Shown here one piece after another: positions 53,442 through 63,070 of a stretch of DNA of 64,000 nt (position 1 is its first letter; each line of letters starts with the position of its first letter). The DNA is from Limnohabitans sp. Its GTDB lineage: Bacteria; Pseudomonadota; Gammaproteobacteria; Burkholderiales; Burkholderiaceae_C. The notes under the pieces are model-generated. The model saw nothing but the letters and a program-made list of their open reading frames with translations. It was not told where the DNA came from and made no database searches. Location: the NCBI RefSeq assembly GCF_030158565.1, contig NZ_JAOASQ010000070.1, positions 1-64,000 of the forward strand, written 5' to 3'. The translations under genes were made by a program, and so were the position numbers.

Positions 53442-54173
53442 TCAGACCCGGCGGAACACCAGATCCCACACGCCGTGGCCGAGTTTCAGGCCCCGGTTTT
53501 CAAACTTGGTCAAAGGCCGGTAGTCGGGCTTGGCGGCAAAGCCGTCGGCGGCAGTGCTGGTGTTGACCAGCAAGGGCTCGGCGCGCAGCACCCCCATCAT
53601 TTGCTCGGAATAAGGCTGCCAGTCGGTGGCCAAGTGCAGGTAACCGCCGGGCTTGATGTGCTGGGCCAAGCGCTGAATGAAGGGCGACTGGATCAGGCGG
53701 CGCTTGTGGTGGCGGCTTTTGTGCCAAGGGTCCGGGAAAAAGATGTGCACGCCGTCCAGGCTGTCCGTGCCCAGCATGTGGTCCATGACCTCAATGGCGT
53801 CGTGACGCACGATGCGGATGTTGTCGATGTGCTCTTCGCCGCAGCGCTTGAGCAAAGCGCCCACACCCGGCTCGTGCACTTCGCAGCACAAAAAGTTGTC
53901 ATCCGGGCGCACTTGCGCGATCTTGGCGGTGGCGTCGCCCATGCCAAAACCGATTTCCAGAATCAGTGGCGCACTGCGCCCAAAGGCGGCTTGCACATCG
54001 AGCCGCTCGGCGCTGTAGGGCACGAGAAATTGCGGTCCAAACTGCTCAAACGCCCGCACTTGGCCCGAGCCCATGCGCCCGGCGCGCAGCACATAGGTTT
54101 TGATGGTGCGCATGAAAGGGGCCTCTGCGGGCGCGGTGGCAGATGCGGTCGTGGTGTCTTCTGGCGTGGTCAT
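53442..54173 (-). CDS. trmB: tRNA (guanine-46-N7)-methyltransferase
   Basis: 243 residues. [18 protein letters not shown] binds SAM, and [16 protein letters not shown] is the characteristic TrmB motif, including the catalytic Asp region. The N-terminus includes [14 protein letters not shown]. It makes m7G46 in many tRNAs. One base separates its stop from the pseudouridine synthase start, so both are cotranscribed, joining two RNA-modification genes. Confidence 0.95.
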   Translation of the reverse strand: MTTPEDTTTASATAPAEAPFMRTIKTYVLRAGRMGSGQVRAFEQFGPQFLVPYSAERLDVQAAFGRSAPLILEIGFGMGDATAKIAQVRPDDNFLCCEVHEPGVGALLKRCGEEHIDNIRIVRHDAIEVMDHMLGTDSLDGVHIFFPDPWHKSRHHKRRLIQSPFIQRLAQHIKPGGYLHLATDWQPYSEQMMGVLRAEPLLVNTSTAADGFAAKPDYRPLTKFENRGLKLGHGVWDLVFRRV

Positions 54174-54240
54174 GGGGCGGTCAGTGTTTCGCGTAAGCCC
54201 TGATTATCGCGGTTGGCCACGCGTCGCCCCCTGCTGTGCT

Positions 54241-55131
54241 TCAGCAGTGGGCAGCCCAGTCCTGACACCACAGGGCCAGGGCTTGTGCAAGGGGCGTGTC
54301 TTGAGGCACCACAGCCAGGCCCAGTGCCTGCGCTGCCTGGTTGAGCGAGGCCAGTGGCGCATTCAGATCCAGCGCTTTTGCACCGTTTTGCTTGCTCAGT
54401 TTTTCGCCATTGGGGCCCAGCACCAAGGGCGTGTGCAGGTACTGCGGGGTGGGCAGACCCAGGGCGCCTTGCAGCACGATCTGCCGTGCGGTGTTGTCGG
54501 CCAGGTCTTGGCCGCGCACCACATGGGTGATGCCTTGCGCCGCATCGTCTACCACCACGGCCAGTTGGTAGGCCCACAGGCCGTCAGCCCGGCGCAGCAC
54601 GAAGTCGCCCACTTCTTCGCTCACGTTTTGCACTTGTGCGCCCAATCGGCGGTCTTGCCAATGGGTCAGGGCAGGCAAGTTCAAGGCTTGTTGCACAGCC
54701 TGTACATTGAGCCGCCAGGCCCGTGCGGTTTTGCCTTGCAGCCCCTGGCGGCAGGTGCCGGGATAGACCGCTGCATGGTGCCGAGCCACGGCCTGGCTTT
54801 GGGCGGCTTCGATCTCTTTTCGGGAGCAGCCGCAGGGGTAAGCCCAGCCTTGGGCGATCAGCGTGTCCAGCGCAGCCTGGTAAACATCACTGCGCTGGCT
54901 TTGCCAGACGGGGGCTTCGTCTGGCTGCAGGCCGCATTGGGCCAGTTGCTCCAGGATGCGCTGATCGGCGCCCGGCACACAACGGGGCGTGTCCACATCT
55001 TCGATGCGCACCAGCCAGCGGCCTGCGTGGGCGCGGGCGTCCAGCCAGCTGGCCAGCGCCGCCACCAGAGAGCCTGCATGCAAAAGGCCGGTCGGCGAGG
55101 GCGCGAACCGGCCTGTGTACCTCACACCCAT
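54241..55131 (-). CDS. gluQ: Glutamyl-Q tRNA(Asp) synthetase
   Basis: 296 residues, shorter than GltX because it lacks the anticodon-binding domain. [28 protein letters not shown] carries the HIGH-like HAGS, and [14 protein letters not shown] the KLSKQ loop. CGCSRKEI contributes zinc-binding cysteines. It attaches Glu to queuosine in tRNA-Asp. It lies six bases after the FAD oxidoreductase. Confidence 0.95.
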   Translation of the reverse strand: MGVRYTGRFAPSPTGLLHAGSLVAALASWLDARAHAGRWLVRIEDVDTPRCVPGADQRILEQLAQCGLQPDEAPVWQSQRSDVYQAALDTLIAQGWAYPCGCSRKEIEAAQSQAVARHHAAVYPGTCRQGLQGKTARAWRLNVQAVQQALNLPALTHWQDRRLGAQVQNVSEEVGDFVLRRADGLWAYQLAVVVDDAAQGITHVVRGQDLADNTARQIVLQGALGLPTPQYLHTPLVLGPNGEKLSKQNGAKALDLNAPLASLNQAAQALGLAVVPQDTPLAQALALWCQDWAAHC

Positions 55132-55137
55132 CCGGGG

Positions 55138-56184
55138 TCAGCGTTTTTGCAGGACTGACAGCGCCAGCTCCAGACCCGAGACAAAAGCGTCTTCGGCCCG
55201 GTGGCCCAGGCACCAGTCGCCGCACAGGCCAATGCCCTGGTCTTTGAACCACAGGTGGCTTTGGCCCAGGGGTTCGGCGGTTTTGGCGTACAACCAGCGG
55301 TGCACCTCGGCATGGGCCGGGGTGGCGCGGATGCCACTGATCTCGGCAAAGGCCTTGAGCAGCTTGCCGCTGATGCGGTCGGGGGTGTCGTTGATGTGCT
55401 CGGCCGACCAGGGGGCGCTGGCCTGCACGGTCCAGCGCTCGATGCGTTCACGACCAGGCTTGGACGACTCGCGGGCCATCCACGCAATGCGGTGATGGGT
55501 GCTGCGTGCAGCGTTCCACTGGGGGCCAATCGTGATGAGCCCGGGCTGCACCGCCTGGGGGTAGGCCACCATCAGCGTCCAGCAGGGGTCAACCCGCACA
55601 CCCTTCAAAGGCTCGGCCAAGGCGCTCAGTTGCGAGGCCCGCAGCAGATCGCTCGCCTGCGCTGGGGGAATCGCCAGGATGACTTTGTCAAAGCCGCCAT
55701 ACACATGCTGTGCGCCGTCATCGGCTTCGGTGTGCAGCTGCCAGCCGTTTTTCTGGAACGGGTCGGCACTGATGTGCGTGACGCGGGTTTGCAGCAGCAC
55801 ATTGTTGTCTTCCACCAGCGGCTCGGCCCAGGCTTTGACCAGGCCGTTCATGCCTGGGGTGGCCACCCAATGGCGCTCACCGCCGGGCAGGCCCGCTTCG
55901 ATCACACGGCCATTGGGGTCCAGCACGCGCACGGCGTTGGCGCTCCAGGGTTTGCACAAGCCGGGCACCGTGCCCAAGGCCAGTTCAAAGCGCGGGTCAC
56001 GCACCGTGAAGTACTGGGTGCCGTGGTCAAAGCTGCCAAAGGCGCTGGCGCGCGTGGCCATGCGACCGCCCAGCCCTCGGCTTTTTTCAAACAGGGTCAC
56101 GTTGTGACCGGCCTGGCGCAATGTCCGTGCGCAAACCACGCCGGCCATGCCGACGCCGATGATGGCGATGTGTTGTGTGTTCAT
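55138..56184 (-). CDS. FAD-dependent amine-oxidase-like (renalase-type) oxidoreductase
   Basis: 348 residues. IAIIGVGMAGVVCARTLRQAGHNVTLFEKSRGLGGRMATR is the dinucleotide-binding motif and follow-on block; FGSFDHGTQYFTVRDPRF and HRWLYAKTAEPLGQSHLWFKDQGIGLCGDW are family features. Substrate unknown. It lies 10 bases after the LysR gene stop, in the same minus-strand run. Confidence 0.85.
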   Translation of the reverse strand: MNTQHIAIIGVGMAGVVCARTLRQAGHNVTLFEKSRGLGGRMATRASAFGSFDHGTQYFTVRDPRFELALGTVPGLCKPWSANAVRVLDPNGRVIEAGLPGGERHWVATPGMNGLVKAWAEPLVEDNNVLLQTRVTHISADPFQKNGWQLHTEADDGAQHVYGGFDKVILAIPPAQASDLLRASQLSALAEPLKGVRVDPCWTLMVAYPQAVQPGLITIGPQWNAARSTHHRIAWMARESSKPGRERIERWTVQASAPWSAEHINDTPDRISGKLLKAFAEISGIRATPAHAEVHRWLYAKTAEPLGQSHLWFKDQGIGLCGDWCLGHRAEDAFVSGLELALSVLQKR

Positions 56185-56194
56185 GGCTCACACT

Positions 56195-57133
56195 CTACAC
56201 GCGATGCACGGGTTGCAGCAATGCGTTGCGTGTGCTGTCGCGTTGCAGTTGTGACAGCCACCACCGCAGCGCTTGACCGGCTGGGGTTTGTTTGCTGTCA
56301 CGCCAGGCGTAGTGGCAGGTGCTGATGCGCGGCTTTTGCACGGTTTTGACCACCAGCAAACCGCTTTCGATGTAAGGCCGGGCGAGACTTTCCGGCAGAA
56401 AGCCGCCACCCAGGCCACGCAGTTGAGCTTCGAGCTTGCTTTGCATGTCGGGCACGGTGAACACGTCTTGCCCGCCCAACAAACCGATGGTCAGACCAGT
56501 CCCCCTGCTGACCGAGTCGGCCACGGCCACGGCGCGGTGTTGTTGCAGCAATTCATCGGTCAGAGGCTCGGGGGCTTGCGCCAACGCATGGTGGCTGGCC
56601 ACCGCATAGACAAATGGGATGGGCCCCAGCACCGCATGGTGGATGTCAGAGCCCAGGCCGTGTTCCATCACCGCGCCCAAGGCCAGGTCGGCTTGGCCCG
56701 AGGTGAGGGCGGCCAAAGTGCCCGACAAGGTTTCGTAGCGCAGCTTCAAGCGTGTGGTGGCGCCCAATGCCAAAAAGCTGGCGCACAGGTCCATCACCAC
56801 GGTGCGCGAGACCACACTGTCCACCGCCACCGTGAGCACGGCTTCCCAGCCGGTGGCCACACGGCGGACCCGGTTGGCCACCGCGTCCATGTCGCTCAGC
56901 AGGCGGGCGGCTTCGCGCAACAATTCTTGTCCAGCGGCTGTGGGCTTGGCTTGGCGCGAACTGCGGTCAAACAGCAGCACGTCCAGTGCATCTTCGAGTT
57001 GGCGCACCCGGTAGGTCAGGGCACTGGGCACCAGATCGAGCGCCCTGGCGGCAGCGGCAAAGCTGCCTTTTTGGGCGATGGTTTGCAGCATGGTCAGGGC
57101 TTCGGGGGTGAGCCAGTCGCGAGGTGTTTGCAT
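56195..57133 (-). CDS. LysR-family transcriptional regulator
   Basis: 312 residues. The HTH spans about 10-65 (TMLQTIAQKGSFAAAARALDLVPSALTYRVRQLEDAL), followed by a periplasmic-binding-like effector domain. The ATG at 57133 is used; a TTG seven codons earlier would overlap the intergenic palindrome. It is divergent from pirin, its probable target, as in many proteobacteria. Confidence 0.92.
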   Translation of the reverse strand: MQTPRDWLTPEALTMLQTIAQKGSFAAAARALDLVPSALTYRVRQLEDALDVLLFDRSSRQAKPTAAGQELLREAARLLSDMDAVANRVRRVATGWEAVLTVAVDSVVSRTVVMDLCASFLALGATTRLKLRYETLSGTLAALTSGQADLALGAVMEHGLGSDIHHAVLGPIPFVYAVASHHALAQAPEPLTDELLQQHRAVAVADSVSRGTGLTIGLLGGQDVFTVPDMQSKLEAQLRGLGGGFLPESLARPYIESGLLVVKTVQKPRISTCHYAWRDSKQTPAGQALRWWLSQLQRDSTRNALLQPVHRV

Positions 57134-57148
57134 GATGGGTGGTTGAGC

Positions 57149-57165
57149 ATTCAATTAATTTGAAT
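57149..57165. promoter_or_regulatory. LysR-box palindrome between LysR and pirin
   Basis: ATTCAA, TTAAT, TTGAAT forms a perfect dyad containing a T-N11-A pattern (TTCAA...TTGAA), 16 bases upstream of the regulator start and 105 upstream of pirin. It is a likely binding site for the divergent LysR protein. Confidence 0.6.
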
Positions 57166-57270
57166 GATGCCAGCAAACGGGATCAACGGACAAGTGGGGG
57201 GTGATGGGTAAAGTTCAGACATCGCTGGTGGGCAAAACGCCCCAAGCGCTTGAACAACAAGGAGATCGCC

Positions 57271-57972
57271 ATGCTGACCATCCGCAAATCCGCAGAACGG
57301 GGCTATGCCGACCACGGCTGGCTCAAATCCTTCCACAGCTTTTCGTTTGCCAACTATTTCGACCCGGCCCACATGGGCTGGGGCAATCTGCGCGTGATCA
57401 ACGAAGACCGCATCGCGCCGGGCATGGGCTTTGGCACCCACGGCCACCGCGACATGGAAATCATCAGCTACGTGCTGTCGGGCAATCTGGCCCACCAAGA
57501 CAGCATGGGCAACGTCAAGGGCATTCCGCCCGGCGATGTGCAGCGCATGAGCGCGGGCTCGGGTGTGCGCCACAGCGAGTTCAATCACGCCAAGGGCGAG
57601 CAAACCCATTTCTTGCAAATCTGGATCGAGCCCAACGTGACCGGCATCGACCCGGGCTACGAGCAAAAGACCGTTCCTGAAGTGGCCAAGCGCGGTCAAC
57701 TGGCTTTGGTGGCCGCACCCGAGGCGGGTGAGCACACGGTCAAGATCCATGCCGACGCCCGCATGTACGCGGGCTTGTTCAACGGCGCAGAAGCCGCGCA
57801 GCTGGCGCTGGACGCGGCCCGCAAGGCCTATGTGTTCTTGATCCGTGGCACTTTGCAGGTCAACGGACAAACTTTGCAAGCGGGCGACGCGGCCATGCTG
57901 CAGGGCGAAGCCGCATTGGCCTTGACGGCTGGCCAGGACGCGGAAGTTCTGGTGTTTGATCTGGCGGCCTGA
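57271..57972 (+). CDS. Pirin-family protein
   Basis: 233 residues. FDPAHMGWGNLRVINEDRIAPGMGFGTHGHRDMEIISYVLSG is the bicupin metal-binding block, with H and E ligands, and MSAGSGVRHSEFNHAKGEQTHFLQIWIEP follows. Related proteins act as quercetinases or redox sensors. AAGGAG supports ATG 57271 over one seven codons earlier. Flavodoxin follows after 46 bases. Confidence 0.93.
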   Translation: MLTIRKSAERGYADHGWLKSFHSFSFANYFDPAHMGWGNLRVINEDRIAPGMGFGTHGHRDMEIISYVLSGNLAHQDSMGNVKGIPPGDVQRMSAGSGVRHSEFNHAKGEQTHFLQIWIEPNVTGIDPGYEQKTVPEVAKRGQLALVAAPEAGEHTVKIHADARMYAGLFNGAEAAQLALDAARKAYVFLIRGTLQVNGQTLQAGDAAMLQGEAALALTAGQDAEVLVFDLAA

Positions 57973-58018
57973 TTCTTTTCTCTCTCTTTCTACTTGTCTT
58001 TTTTAAGGAGCTTTTCTC

Positions 58019-58552
58019 ATGGCTAAAACGGTTGTTGTTTACCACTCTGGCTACGGCCACACCCAGCGCGTCGCCCAATTCGTGGCCCAAGGCGCCAACG
58101 CTCAAGTCATCGCCATTGATGCCGATGGCAACATCACCGAAGCCGACTGGGCCGCGCTGGACGCCGCTGACGCGATCATCTTCGGCTCGCCCACCTACAT
58201 GGGCATGGCGTCTTGGCAGTTCAAGAAGTTTGCCGACGCCACCTCCAAGCGCTGGTTCACCAGCGCCTGGAAAGACAAGGTCGCCGGCGGCTTCACCATC
58301 TCGGCCAGCCCCAGCGGCGACAAGCTGTCGACCATCCAGTACTTCATCACACTGGCCATGCAAAACGGCATGATCTGGGTGGGCCAGCCCGCGATGAACG
58401 ACGGCACCATCAACCGCATCGGCTCCAACTCCGGCCTGATGGCCCAGGTCGGCCCCACCAGCCCTGCGGAAGACATCCCCCAGGGCGACCTGGACACCGC
58501 CAAAGCCTACGGCGAGCGCGTGGCTGCTGTGGCTGCCAAGCTGCGCGGCTGA
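58019..58552 (+). CDS. Flavodoxin-family NAD(P)H-dependent oxidoreductase
   Basis: 177 residues. VVVYHSGYGHTQRVAQFVAQG is the FMN-phosphate loop, and IIFGSPTYMGMASWQFKKFAD is the second FMN-binding loop. It resembles WrbA-like quinone reductases and is commonly found with pirin and a LysR regulator. AAGGAG precedes the ATG. Confidence 0.9.
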   Translation: MAKTVVVYHSGYGHTQRVAQFVAQGANAQVIAIDADGNITEADWAALDAADAIIFGSPTYMGMASWQFKKFADATSKRWFTSAWKDKVAGGFTISASPSGDKLSTIQYFITLAMQNGMIWVGQPAMNDGTINRIGSNSGLMAQVGPTSPAEDIPQGDLDTAKAYGERVAAVAAKLRG

Positions 58553-58584
58553 TCAGGGCGGGCGTGGGCCAGGCCAACGATGCA

Positions 58585-58617
58585 GCCAGGGTGATCGAGC
58601 ATCACCCTGGCTTTTTT
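58585..58617 (+). terminator. Terminator after the pirin-flavodoxin operon
   Basis: GCCAGGGTGAT, CGAGC, ATCACCCTGGC followed by TTTTTT: an 11-base-pair stem. Confidence 0.93.
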
Positions 58618-58673
58618 CGTTTGTAAATGAAGTGCCGCATTGCAGATGGCCCGAGGCTTGCTAGGATGAGGGC

Positions 58674-59369
58674 ATGAAAATCTTCTCGATGATGCCTTGG
58701 GGCGACTGGCTGGCGCTCTTGTCTTTTTTCGGTCTGTGGGCGGGTTACGCCTGGTTTGCCCGCGTGCGCGGTCAGCGTGACCAGAGCCTGATCGCCACGA
58801 CCAACGCCTACCGCGTGAAATGGATGCTGCAGACCACGGCCCGTGACCCGCGCATGCTGGACGGCCTGATCACCCAGAACCTCTCGCACACGCCTTCGTT
58901 TTTCTCGTCCACCACGATCATCATCATCGGCGGTCTGTTTGCCCTGCTGGGCACCACCGACAAGGCCGCCGAGCTGGTGCGTGAAATCCCGTTTGCACAA
59001 CCCACGCCCATGCTGGTGTTCGAGTTCAAGGTGCTGGTGCTGGTGGGCATCTTTGTTTATGCTTTTTTCCGGTTTTCCTGGTCGATGCGTCAGTACACCT
59101 TTGTGGCGCTGGTGATTGGCGCCATGCCGCCCCCTGAAACCTTTGACGAAGGCCTTCAAGATCGCCAGCAAGTGGCCGAGCGGGCCGGGCGCTTGGTGGG
59201 GGCTGCAGCGGAAACCTTCAACGACGGTTTGCGGGCTTATTATTTTTCCTTTGCCGCGATGGCCTGGTTTTTCTCGCCGCTGGCGCTGGTTCTGGCTACG
59301 GCTTTGGTGGTCATGATCCTTTATGGGCGTGAGTTTCACTCGGAAGTGCTGCAGGTTCTGCGCGACTGA
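58674..59369 (+). CDS. DUF599 membrane protein
   Basis: 231 residues with four or five hydrophobic segments. RDQSLIATTNAYRVKWMLQTTARDPRMLDGLITQNLSHTPSFFSSTTIIIIGGLFALLG and FRFSWSMRQYTFVALVIGAMP are DUF599 features; function is unknown. dnaE follows after 53 bases. Confidence 0.87.
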   Translation: MKIFSMMPWGDWLALLSFFGLWAGYAWFARVRGQRDQSLIATTNAYRVKWMLQTTARDPRMLDGLITQNLSHTPSFFSSTTIIIIGGLFALLGTTDKAAELVREIPFAQPTPMLVFEFKVLVLVGIFVYAFFRFSWSMRQYTFVALVIGAMPPPETFDEGLQDRQQVAERAGRLVGAAAETFNDGLRAYYFSFAAMAWFFSPLALVLATALVVMILYGREFHSEVLQVLRD

Positions 59370-59376
59370 AAACAGC

Positions 59377-59396
59377 CTCCAATTTGCCAATTGGAG
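59377..59396. other. Perfect hairpin between DUF599 and dnaE
   Basis: CTCCAATT, TGCC, AATTGGAG gives an eight-base-pair stem, seven bases after the DUF599 stop and 27 before dnaE. No T-run follows, so it may be a leader structure or weak terminator. Confidence 0.45.
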
Positions 59397-59422
59397 CCCC
59401 TTGGCCTCCTACAATGGGGGCT

Positions 59423-62400
59423 ATGTTTGCCCACCTGCGCCTCCACACTGAATTCTCGGTCGTTGACTCCACTTGCCGCATTGACGATGTGGTCAAAATG
59501 GCCGCCAAGGACGGGCAGCCCGCCCTGGCCATCACCGATCTGAACAACCTGTTTGGCGGGGTCAAGTTCTACAAGGAAGGCCGCGGCAAGGGCGTCAAGC
59601 CGATCCTGGGTGCGGAAATCAACCTCGAAGGCCTGGGCGGTGATGCGGGCGCTTTGTCCCGTGTGATCTTGCTGGTGCAAAGCCACCAGGGCTACCTGAA
59701 CATTTGCGAGCTGCTGGCGCGGGCCTGGACGCAAAACGTCCTCAAAGGCGTCGCGGTCGTCAAGCTCGATTGGCTCAAGGAATTGTCCGAAGGCCTGATC
59801 CTGTTGTCGGGCGCACAGGCCGGGCCGGTGGGGCAGGCCATCGTGCAGGGGGACACCGACAAGGCCGCTGATGTGGCACTGCAACTGGGCTCGATGTTTC
59901 CGCACCGCTTTTACCTGGAGCTGCAACGCGCAGGCCGCCCTGAAGACGAAACCCAGGTGGCCGGTGCCGTGGCGCTGGCGGCGCGTTTGCATTTGCCGGT
60001 GGTGGCCACGCACCCGGTGCAGTTTCATGCGGCAGAAGACTACGAAGCGCACGAGGCACGCGTGTGCATTTCCGAAGGCGAGATCCTGGCCAATCCGCGC
60101 CGCGTGCGCAAGTTCACGCGCGAGCAGTATTTCAAGTCGGCCGAGGAAATGTGCGCCTTGTTCGCCGATGTTCCCAGCGCCATTGCCAACACGCTCGAAA
60201 TTGCCAAGCGCTGCAACCTGAGCTTGGTGCTGGGCAAGCCGCAGCTGCCCAACTTCCCGATCCCGCCGGTCAATGGCGTGGTCATGTCGGTGGACGATTA
60301 TTTCCGCCATGTCTCGTTTGAAGGCCTGGAGGCGCGCCTGGCCCACCTGTATCCCGATGAGGCCAAGCGCAACGCCGAGCGTCCGCGTTATGTGGAGCGC
60401 CTGGAGTTTGAGCTGGGCACCATCTTGAAGATGGGCTTTCCGGGTTACTTCCTGATCGTGGGTGACTTCATCCAGTGGGCCAAGGCCAACGGCTGCCCGG
60501 TGGGCCCGGGCCGGGGTTCGGGTGCGGGCTCGCTGGTGGCTTATGCGCTCAAGATCACCGACCTCGACCCGCTGCAATACAGCTTGCTGTTCGAGCGTTT
60601 TTTGAACCCCGAGCGGGTCTCGATGCCCGACTTCGACATCGACTTTTGCCAAGGCAACCGTGACCGCGTCATCGATTACGTCAAGGAAAAGTACGGGCGC
60701 GACGCGGTCAGCCAGATCGCCACCTTTGGCACCATGGCCGCGCGTGCGGCCATCCGCGATGTGGGCCGTGTGCTGGACATGAGCTACACCTTTTGTGACG
60801 GCATCAGCAAGCTCATCCCCAACAAGCCGGGCATGTCGGTCACCCTGCAATACCCGCCGGCCACGCCCAAAGAGGGCGACAAAAACAACTACGCGATCGC
60901 CATGGAGCCGATCCTGGCCGAGCGCATCGAGCGCGAAGAGGATGTGAAGACCCTGATCGAGCTGGCGCAAAAGCTCGAAGGCATGACCCGCAACATCGGC
61001 ATGCACGCCGGGGGCGTGTTGATCGCGCCGGGCAAGCTGACCGATTTTTGCCCGCTGTACCAACAGCCCGGCAGCGAGTCGGCCGTGAGCCAATACGACA
61101 AGGACGACGTGGAGGCCGCAGGCTTGGTGAAGTTCGACTTCTTGGGCTTGGCCACGCTGACGATTTTGGAGATCGCCCGCGAGTTCATCATGAAGCGGCA
61201 CAAGGGCCAGGAGAACTTCGCGTTCGAGAACATCCCGATCGACGATGCGGCGACCTACAAATTGTTCTCGGATGGCAAGACCGAAGCCGTGTTCCAGTTT
61301 GAAAGCCGCGGCATGCAGGGCATGCTGCGCGATGCGCGTCCCAGCCGCCTGGAAGACCTGATCGCGCTGAACGCCTTGTACCGCCCGGGCCCCATGGACC
61401 TGATCCCCAGTTTTGTGGCGCGCAAGCATGGTCGCGAGGTGGTGGAGTACCCGCACCCGGCCGTGGCCGACATGCTGAGCGAGACCTACGGCATCATGGT
61501 GTACCAAGAGCAGGTGATGCAGACCGCGCAGATTTTGGGCGGTTACTCGCTCGGTGGCGCCGACTTGCTGCGCCGCGCCATGGGCAAGAAAAAGGCCGAA
61601 GAGATGGCCGAGCACCGCGAGAAGTTCCGCGCGGGGGCATTGGCCACCCACAACATCCCGCAGGACAAGGCCGACGAAGTCTTTGACCTGATGGAAAAGT
61701 TCGCGGGCTACGGCTTCAACAAGTCGCACGCTGCGGCGTATTCTTTGTTGGCGTACCACACGGGCTGGCTCAAGGTGCACTACACCGCCGAGTTCTTCTG
61801 CGCCAACATGACGGTGGAAATGGACGACACCGACAAGCTCAAGGTGCTCTACGAAGACGCCTTGAAGTTCGGCATCACCTTCGACCCTCCCGATGTGAAC
61901 CGGGGCCACTACCGCTTTGAGCCGGTGACCGACAAGGTGATCCGCTACGGCCTGGGTGCCATCAAGGGCACCGGCCAGCAGGCGATCGAGGCCATCGTGG
62001 CGGCTCGCAACGAAGGTGGCCCTTTCACTAGCCTGTTTGACTTTGCCGTGCGCGTGGACCGCACCCGCATCAACAAACGCACGGTGGACGCGCTCATCAA
62101 GGCAGGCGCTTTCGACTCGCTGCACATGAACCGTGCCGCCTTGTCGGCCAGCATCGACCGGGCCTTCGAGTTTTCGAACGCCACCACGGCCAACGCCAAC
62201 CAAGGCGGTTTGTTCGACATGCTGGGCGACGATTCGCACGGCTCCAGCACGCAAGAGCCTGACCTGGTGGATGTGTTGCCCTGGGGCATCAAGGAGCGCT
62301 TGCTGCTGGAAAAAACCGCCGTGGGCTTTTACCTCTCAGGCCACCTGTTCGACGCGGTGGAGCGGGAAGTGCGTCAGTTCGTGCGCCGCAAGATCGACGA

Positions 62401-62989
62401 CCTGATCGACAGCCGCGAGCCACAGCTGATGGCCGGAATCGTGAGCGATCTGCGCATCATCAACGGCCAGCGCGGCAAAGTGGCCATCTTCAAGCTCGAT
62501 GACAAGTCGGGCGTGATGGAGGCCACCGCTGACGAAAGCCTGATCAACTCGGCCAAGCACCTGCTGAAAGACGATGAGCTCATCATCGTCACTGCCAAGA
62601 TGCAAGCCGACCGGTTTTCGGGCGGCTTTCGCCTCAAGATGGAACAGATCATGGATCTGGGGCAGGCCCGATGCCGATACGGCAAATACCTGCGTGTGGC
62701 CGTGAATGGCCGCGCGCCGGACATTGCCCGTCTGGTCAAAGAGTTCCCGGCACAGCGCGAGCAAACCGAGCAGGGCGAGCTGGTGCGCGGTTTGCCGGTG
62801 CGCTTGCAATTGGAGCGCCGCAATGAAGCGCTGGGTGCCCGGGCGGAGTTGGCGCTGGGCGAGCAGGCCAAGTTCTTCCCGTCCGATGCGGCTTTGGCCA
62901 GCTGGATGGCGCAGGCCGATCAGGGGCAGGCCCATATCGTGTACGAGGACAACAACCCCATCCTGACTTTGCGGACGGTGTCGCCATAA
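59423..62989 (+). CDS. dnaE: DNA polymerase III alpha subunit
   Basis: 1188 residues, full length for DnaE. The N-terminal PHP domain opens FAHLRLHTEFSVVDSTCRID; the catalytic aspartates are in MPDFDIDFCQGNRD; GPGRGSGAGSLVAYAL and YQEQVMQTAQILGGYS are conserved palm and fingers segments, and the C-terminus has the HhH and OB domains. It is the replicative polymerase. The start MFAHLRLH is preferred over one 13 codons earlier. Confidence 0.97.
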   Translation: MFAHLRLHTEFSVVDSTCRIDDVVKMAAKDGQPALAITDLNNLFGGVKFYKEGRGKGVKPILGAEINLEGLGGDAGALSRVILLVQSHQGYLNICELLARAWTQNVLKGVAVVKLDWLKELSEGLILLSGAQAGPVGQAIVQGDTDKAADVALQLGSMFPHRFYLELQRAGRPEDETQVAGAVALAARLHLPVVATHPVQFHAAEDYEAHEARVCISEGEILANPRRVRKFTREQYFKSAEEMCALFADVPSAIANTLEIAKRCNLSLVLGKPQLPNFPIPPVNGVVMSVDDYFRHVSFEGLEARLAHLYPDEAKRNAERPRYVERLEFELGTILKMGFPGYFLIVGDFIQWAKANGCPVGPGRGSGAGSLVAYALKITDLDPLQYSLLFERFLNPERVSMPDFDIDFCQGNRDRVIDYVKEKYGRDAVSQIATFGTMAARAAIRDVGRVLDMSYTFCDGISKLIPNKPGMSVTLQYPPATPKEGDKNNYAIAMEPILAERIEREEDVKTLIELAQKLEGMTRNIGMHAGGVLIAPGKLTDFCPLYQQPGSESAVSQYDKDDVEAAGLVKFDFLGLATLTILEIAREFIMKRHKGQENFAFENIPIDDAATYKLFSDGKTEAVFQFESRGMQGMLRDARPSRLEDLIALNALYRPGPMDLIPSFVARKHGREVVEYPHPAVADMLSETYGIMVYQEQVMQTAQILGGYSLGGADLLRRAMGKKKAEEMAEHREKFRAGALATHNIPQDKADEVFDLMEKFAGYGFNKSHAAAYSLLAYHTGWLKVHYTAEFFCANMTVEMDDTDKLKVLYEDALKFGITFDPPDVNRGHYRFEPVTDKVIRYGLGAIKGTGQQAIEAIVAARNEGGPFTSLFDFAVRVDRTRINKRTVDALIKAGAFDSLHMNRAALSASIDRAFEFSNATTANANQGGLFDMLGDDSHGSSTQEPDLVDVLPWGIKERLLLEKTAVGFYLSGHLFDAVEREVRQFVRRKIDDLIDSREPQLMAGIVSDLRIINGQRGKVAIFKLDDKSGVMEATADESLINSAKHLLKDDELIIVTAKMQADRFSGGFRLKMEQIMDLGQARCRYGKYLRVAVNGRAPDIARLVKEFPAQREQTEQGELVRGLPVRLQLERRNEALGARAELALGEQAKFFPSDAALASWMAQADQGQAHIVYEDNNPILTLRTVSP

Positions 62990-63070
62990 GGCGTGGGGGA
63001 CCAAGGCCGGGCTGGGGTTCAGACCACCGGCCTGCAAAAGTCCGGCCGCAAGGGCGGGCAGTTGTTCCGC

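Noticed and set aside
59336-62254. A 972-codon open frame antisense to dnaE
   Set aside because: It is a shadow of third-position GC bias in a strongly conserved gene; its product is low-complexity with no family features.
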